From assembly GCA_963755075.1 (NCBI GenBank), contig CAVWKL010000008.1:1-11172 (forward strand): DNA of 11,172 nt, read 5' to 3'. Of this stretch, positions 8,512-11,172 are shown one piece after another. The translations under genes were made by a program, and so were the position numbers. Source of the DNA: Roseiarcus sp963755075. Its GTDB lineage: Bacteria > Pseudomonadota > Alphaproteobacteria > Rhizobiales > Beijerinckiaceae. A model generated the notes under the pieces. The model saw only the letters and a program-made list of their open reading frames with translations, did no database searches and was not told the DNA's origin. Each line of letters begins with the position of its first letter. Position 1 is the stretch's first letter.

Positions 8512-9429
8512 ATGGCCGGCGCGGGAGATCGAGGCGCGATGGGAGAGCCCGCCTGGGCGAAGGACGCGGAGTTGCAGCCGCCGTTTGACGTCGTCGAGCC
8601 GCGCGCTCTCGCCGTGCCGCTGATCTTCGATTCCCCCCACTCGGGCTCGCGCTACCCCAAAAGCTTCCTCGCTGCCGCGCGGCTCGACGCCTTGGCGCTG
8701 CGGCGCTCCGAGGACGCCTTCGTCGACGAATTGTTCCTGCCCTGCGTCGCGCTCGGCGCGCCGTTGATGCGCGCATTGTTCCCGCGCGCCTTTCTCGACG
8801 TCAACCGCGAGCCGTTCGAACTCGATCCGCAGATGTTCGACGGCTCGCTGCCCGAGTTCGCCAACACGCGCTCGCTGCGCGTGGCGGCGGGACTTGGGGC
8901 CATTCCGCGCGTCGTCGGCGACGCGCAGCCGATCTACAAGGGGCGGATCGCCGTCGCTGACGCCATGGGGCGAATTGCCGCATTCCATCGCCCTTACCAC
9001 GAGCGTTTGGGCGGTTTGGTCGAGCGCGCCCGCGCCCGATTCGGCATGGCGATCCTGATCGACTGCCATTCCATGCCCTCGGCGCTGGCCGAGGCCGGCC
9101 CGCCCGACATCGTGCTCGGCGACAGATTCGGCGCGAGCGCGGCCGGCTGGATCGTCGAGACGCTAGAGGCGGCGCTGGGCGCGCAGGGCTATCGCGTCCG
9201 GCGCAACAAGCCTTACGCCGGCGGCTTCATCACCGAGCGTTACGGCGCACCAGCCCATGCCCGTCACGCCGTGCAGATCGAAGTCAACCGCGCGCTCTAT
9301 ATGGACGAGCGCAGGATCGTGAAACAGGAAAAGGCGGAGGTTCTCGCGGGGGCGCTGTTTGCGGCGGCTGAGGCGCTGGTGGCGCGAATCGCCGAGGAGA
9401 CGGGGGGAGGACAGCTGGCGGCCGAATAG
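8512..9429 (+). CDS. N-formylglutamate amidohydrolase family protein
   Basis: A 305-residue member of the FGase (HutG-type N-formylglutamate deformylase) family of zinc amidohydrolases. Recognisable motifs are FDSPHSGSRYP (39-49, His43), FLDVNREPFELD (94-105), LIDCHSMPS (182-190, His186) and QIEVNRALYMDE (255-266, Glu257). These are the presumed metal-binding and substrate-arginine positions. The family includes enzymes that hydrolyse N-formyl-L-glutamate to glutamate and formate, the last step of one histidine degradation route. No other hut gene is visible nearby, so a different N-acyl amino-acid substrate is possible. The ATG at 8512 has CGGAG about 10 nt upstream. An in-frame ATG at 8539 would drop nine weakly conserved residues. 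The frame is open further upstream to 7954, but that stretch lies opposite cpdR. Confidence 0.88.
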   Translation: MAGAGDRGAMGEPAWAKDAELQPPFDVVEPRALAVPLIFDSPHSGSRYPKSFLAAARLDALALRRSEDAFVDELFLPCVALGAPLMRALFPRAFLDVNREPFELDPQMFDGSLPEFANTRSLRVAAGLGAIPRVVGDAQPIYKGRIAVADAMGRIAAFHRPYHERLGGLVERARARFGMAILIDCHSMPSALAEAGPPDIVLGDRFGASAAGWIVETLEAALGAQGYRVRRNKPYAGGFITERYGAPAHARHAVQIEVNRALYMDERRIVKQEKAEVLAGALFAAAEALVARIAEETGGGQLAAE

Positions 9430-9463
9430 GGACGGGGAGGGGGCGAATGCGACACGGCGCCCC

Positions 9464-9497
9464 AAAAAAAGGAGACCGCCATGTTTCCACGGCGGCC
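9464..9497 (-). terminator. Intrinsic terminator of the small RNA
   Basis: On the minus strand, GGCCGCCGTG (9497-9488) pairs with CATGGCGGTC (9483-9474) in a 10-bp stem that includes two G-U pairs. It closes a GAAA tetraloop and is followed by TCC and seven T (9470-9464). Read on the plus strand the stem has no T-tract, so it terminates in the minus direction only. Confidence 0.88.
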
Positions 9498-9551
9498 TGA
9501 GTCTAGGGAGGAAACGCCCAAGGAGGGCATATGCGGCAGGTCATGCCGCAC
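9464..9551 (-). ncRNA. Candidate suhB-class anti-Shine-Dalgarno small RNA
   Basis: The minus strand encodes a compact transcript of about 88 nt. From the predicted 5' end it has a perfect 7-bp hairpin (TGCGGCA/TGCCGCA, 9550-9532). A second hairpin (9530-9514) carries the loop UCCUU within CCUCCUU. The single-stranded segment UUUCCUCCCU (9514-9505) follows, then the intrinsic terminator. Exposed CCUCC segments complementary to Shine-Dalgarno sequences, closed by a strong terminator, are the hallmark of rhizobial trans-acting sRNAs of the suhB motif (Rfam RF00519) and related alpha-r families. The suhB motif was named for occurring beside suhB-family genes. Here it lies upstream of, and opposite to, an inositol-monophosphatase-family gene. 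Class membership is inferred from memory of the motif, while the promoter and terminator architecture is seen directly. The likely action is blocking translation initiation of target mRNAs. Confidence 0.72.
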
Positions 9552-9557
9552 CGCAAC

Positions 9558-9586
9558 AATATGTGCTTGCATCGCAACCGTTGCAA
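9558..9586 (-). promoter_or_regulatory. Promoter of the small RNA
   Basis: On the minus strand, TTGCAA (-35, 9586-9581; preceded by C as in the alphaproteobacterial CTTGAC box) and CATATT (-10, 9563-9558) have the ideal 17-nt spacing. The predicted start at 9552-9551 falls exactly at the foot of the first hairpin. The dyad GCAAC-G-GTTGC (9584-9574) overlaps the -35 box and spacer. Confidence 0.65.
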
Positions 9587-9589
9587 GAT

Positions 9590-9797
9590 AATTCTGCGCC
9601 ACCTCGAGGTGATTGTCGTGAGTGCGACCATTTTGCAACATACGGGTCGGACACGAGAATCGACTGAGAAAAATATTCATATGTGAAACAATGGTTTACT
9701 TGTATTCGAAATCCTCGCCGGCGAGCAACCTCCAACAAGTGGGAATAGCTGATATGCACGAAACGCAATCCTATTCGATCGTTTTCGAGGGTTCGGC
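9590..9797 (+). promoter_or_regulatory. AT-richer leader region upstream of the histidinol-phosphatase gene
   Basis: This gap lies between the divergent sRNA and hisN-type genes. It contains the perfect 12-bp palindromes CACCTCGAGGTG (9600-9611) and CTCGCCGGCGAG (9714-9725). An A/T-rich stretch at about 9665-9713 contrasts with the GC-rich surroundings. No convincing -35/-10 pair for the plus strand was found, but the hisN-type promoter must lie here or further upstream. Confidence 0.4.
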
Positions 9798-10616
9798 ATG
9801 ACTGCGGTCGATTTCGCCGCCTTCGTCGAACGACTCGCGCAAGTCTCCGGCGAAGTGATTTTGCCTTTCTTTCGCACCACGATCGGAGCCGAGGATAAGT
9901 CGCGCGGCGGCGTCTTCGACCCCGTGACCGAGGCCGACCGCGGCGCCGAAGCGGCGATGCGGCGGCTGATCGCGCAGACCTTTCCCGCCCACGGGGTTAT
10001 CGGCGAGGAATATGGTCAAGATCGGCCCGACGCCGAATATGTCTGGGTGCTCGATCCGATCGACGGCACCAAGAGCTTCATCTCCGGTCTGCCGACCTGG
10101 GGCACGCTGATCGGCCTGATGCATCTCGGCAAGCCGGTCTACGGCATGATGGCGCAGCCCTTCACCCGCGAGCGCTATTTCGGCGACGGAAAACGCGCCC
10201 GCGTGCGTTGCCTCGCCCCGTCGCGCGGCGATGCGCCGCCGAGCGAGTGGGCCACGCGCGGACTTCGCGCACGCGCCTGCGCCGGGCTCGCCGAGGCGAC
10301 GGTGATGACGACCAACCCTACGCTCATCCGCAACGAGGCGGATCGGCGGGCCTATGGCCGGGTCGAGCAGGCCGCGCGGCTCTCGCGCTACGGCGGGGAT
10401 TGCTACGCCTATTGCGCGCTCGCCGGCGGCTTCGTCGATCTCGTCATCGAAACCAATCTCAAACCGCACGACATCGTCGCCCTCGTTCCCATCGTCACGG
10501 GCGCCGGGGGCGTGATCACGACCTGGGACGGCGGCGATGCGTCCAAAGGCGGCCGAGTCATTGCTGCGGGCGACCGGCGCGTCTACGAAGAAGCCTGCCG
10601 CTTGCTGACGACTTGA
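9798..10616 (+). CDS. hisN: Histidinol-phosphatase, inositol-monophosphatase family (HisN type)
   Basis: A 272-residue Mg-dependent, Li-sensitive-type phosphatase. The metal-site motifs are intact: FDPVTEADRGAE (40-51), GEEYG (69-73) and VLDPIDGTKSFISGLPTWGTLI (84-105; Asp86, Asp89). The C-terminal LKPHDIVALVPIVTGAGG (221-238) supplies the last metal ligand, Asp225. The K-S-F-I-S-G-x-P-x-x-G-T-L-I run and the L-K-P-x-D-x-x-A-L-x-P segment favour the HisN subgroup over SuhB/inositol monophosphatase. That subgroup dephosphorylates L-histidinol phosphate, the penultimate step of histidine biosynthesis. The ATG at 9798 follows GAGGG about 6 nt upstream. It is transcribed away from the sRNA and converges on the next gene with a 4-bp gap. 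Subgroup assignment is from motif reading; a broader inositol or nucleotide phosphatase activity is possible. Confidence 0.87.
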   Translation: MTAVDFAAFVERLAQVSGEVILPFFRTTIGAEDKSRGGVFDPVTEADRGAEAAMRRLIAQTFPAHGVIGEEYGQDRPDAEYVWVLDPIDGTKSFISGLPTWGTLIGLMHLGKPVYGMMAQPFTRERYFGDGKRARVRCLAPSRGDAPPSEWATRGLRARACAGLAEATVMTTNPTLIRNEADRRAYGRVEQAARLSRYGGDCYAYCALAGGFVDLVIETNLKPHDIVALVPIVTGAGGVITTWDGGDASKGGRVIAAGDRRVYEEACRLLTT

Positions 10617-10620
10617 GGCT

Positions 10621-11172
10621 TCAGTCCGCCGCCTCGAACGGCAAGTCGACGAACGGGTCGGCGCGCGCGCCGACTTTCCGCGCCCCGGCGGGCACGGGCG
10701 CGATGGCGCCGACGACGGCGCCGAAGAGAAGCGCCGCCGCGCCGGCGATCAATGCGCCGATCAGGAGATCGCGGTTTCCGGCCGACGGCCCCGCCTCGAT
10801 GCGGCGCCACGCCAGCACGGTCAGGCCGGCGGCGATCGCCGCGAATGCCGTCGACGAGCGCCCGGGCGAGATCGAGGCCAGGATGAGCGAGGGCGCGATC
10901 AGCGCGACGTTGAGCGCCAGCGCGAAGACCATCGCGGTTGGCGGGTCGATCGCTCTCAGGTCGGAGACGAGTGCGGCGAGGACGATGACGGCGAGCATCA
11001 TCAAACGAATACGGGCGAGACGCGCGCTCGCCAGCACCGTGAGGCGAGCGTAGGCGGTGGCGAGATCGATGCCGGCGGCGCGGGCTGCGCCCCAAACGCC
11101 GCCGCGGGCGAGCGCGAGCGCGGGCAGCCATGTCGCGGCCCCGACGAGCGCGCTGGCGGTGGGCGAACGGGT
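10621..11172 (-). CDS. Polytopic membrane protein, C-terminal part (cut by window edge); possible sodium:solute symporter
   Basis: The frame is open from the right edge to the TGA at 10621, giving 184 residues with no start in the window. A GTG at 11037 is internal, because coding-like membrane sequence continues upstream of it. Numbered from the window edge, hydrophobic segments fall at about residues 8-24, 57-70, 78-100, 108-120 and 135-158. The tail is hydrophilic and ends PFVDLPFEAAD. The order of a RLTVLASARLARIR segment, a helix, D-P-P-T-A-M-V-F-A-L-A-L-N-V-A-L-I-A-P and then S-S-T-A-F-A-A-I-A-A-G recalls the last helices of SSF symporters such as ActP. There, a phenylalanine- and alanine-rich helix is followed by a turn with a small-residue G motif. 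The similarity is faint and the sequence is very alanine-rich, so the family is only suggested. Confidence 0.6.
   Translation of the reverse strand, partial: TRSPTASALVGAATWLPALALARGGVWGAARAAGIDLATAYARLTVLASARLARIRLMMLAVIVLAALVSDLRAIDPPTAMVFALALNVALIAPSLILASISPGRSSTAFAAIAAGLTVLAWRRIEAGPSAGNRDLLIGALIAGAAALLFGAVVGAIAPVPAGARKVGARADPFVDLPFEAAD

Noticed and set aside
9481..9591. Plus-strand 36-codon ORF with a good Shine-Dalgarno (AAGGAG 7 nt upstream)
   Set aside because: It lies wholly within the sRNA and its promoter read backwards. The start codon is part of the sRNA terminator stem, and the SD-like bases are the complement of the terminator's U-rich tail. The composition is arginine/cysteine-rich with no recognisable feature.
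9531..9686. Plus-strand 51-codon ORF with AAGGAGG just upstream
   Set aside because: The AAGGAGG is simply the complement of the sRNA's CCUCCUU segment. The ORF spans sRNA hairpins and promoter and shows no protein-like pattern.
10621..11037. Complete 138-residue membrane protein starting at GTG 11037
   Set aside because: The frame stays open to the window edge with further hydrophobic, coding-like sequence. The gene is more likely a fragment of a larger protein.
10208..11053. Plus-strand frame of 281 codons across hisN and the following gene
   Set aside because: It is a frame-shifted shadow of hisN with Arg-rich low-complexity content, and it continues antisense into the next gene.

Overview
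The window comes from a GC-rich alphaproteobacterium, most likely a member of the Hyphomicrobiales (Rhizobiales). The signs are a rhizobial-type GroEL with a GGM tail, a perfect CIRCE operator before groES, a CpdR response regulator next to an N-formylglutamate amidohydrolase gene, and a candidate suhB-class anti-Shine-Dalgarno sRNA beside an inositol-monophosphatase-family gene. A Methylocystis/Beijerinckiaceae-like host would fit, but that is an impression and not a measured placement. No mobile element, phage gene, CRISPR array, tRNA or rRNA is visible. The region looks like ordinary chromosome with dense genes and short intergenic gaps.

Left part (1-5883), all on the minus strand. At the edge is the 5' part of an ABC transporter of the SbmA/BacA/YddA (ABC_membrane_2) type with an N-terminal membrane extension. 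Next come groES-groEL, with CIRCE, a promoter upstream and a strong terminator downstream. They are followed by an exported S10 serine carboxypeptidase with an intact Ser-Asp-His triad and a TMEM43/LUMA-family membrane protein.

Middle (5884-7781). A 252-bp divergent spacer carries two inverted repeats. It separates the TMEM43 gene from a plus-strand pair: an unrecognised secreted protein of 383 aa and a two-helix membrane protein with a bacterial PH domain. An alternative ATG of the PH gene overlaps the stop codon of the secreted protein gene.

Right part (7993-11172). cpdR (minus) and an N-formylglutamate amidohydrolase family gene (plus) are divergent. The 368-bp gap after the amidohydrolase holds the most interesting element. 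On the minus strand there is a complete small-RNA gene: a -35/-10 promoter, two hairpins, two CCUCC-type anti-Shine-Dalgarno segments and a GAAA-capped terminator with seven U. It lies upstream of, and opposite in direction to, a histidinol-phosphatase gene (hisN type). A polytopic membrane protein, cut by the window edge and perhaps a sodium:solute symporter relative, converges on hisN with a 4-bp gap.

Functional threads: protein folding and its heat-shock control (groESL/HrcA), cell-cycle proteolysis control (CpdR/ClpXP), histidine biosynthesis (HisN), envelope functions (S10 peptidase, TMEM43 homologue, PH protein, SbmA-like transporter), and likely post-transcriptional regulation by the sRNA. 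I see no clear new multi-gene system. The strongest leads are the sRNA locus and the TMEM43 / secreted unknown / PH-domain cluster.
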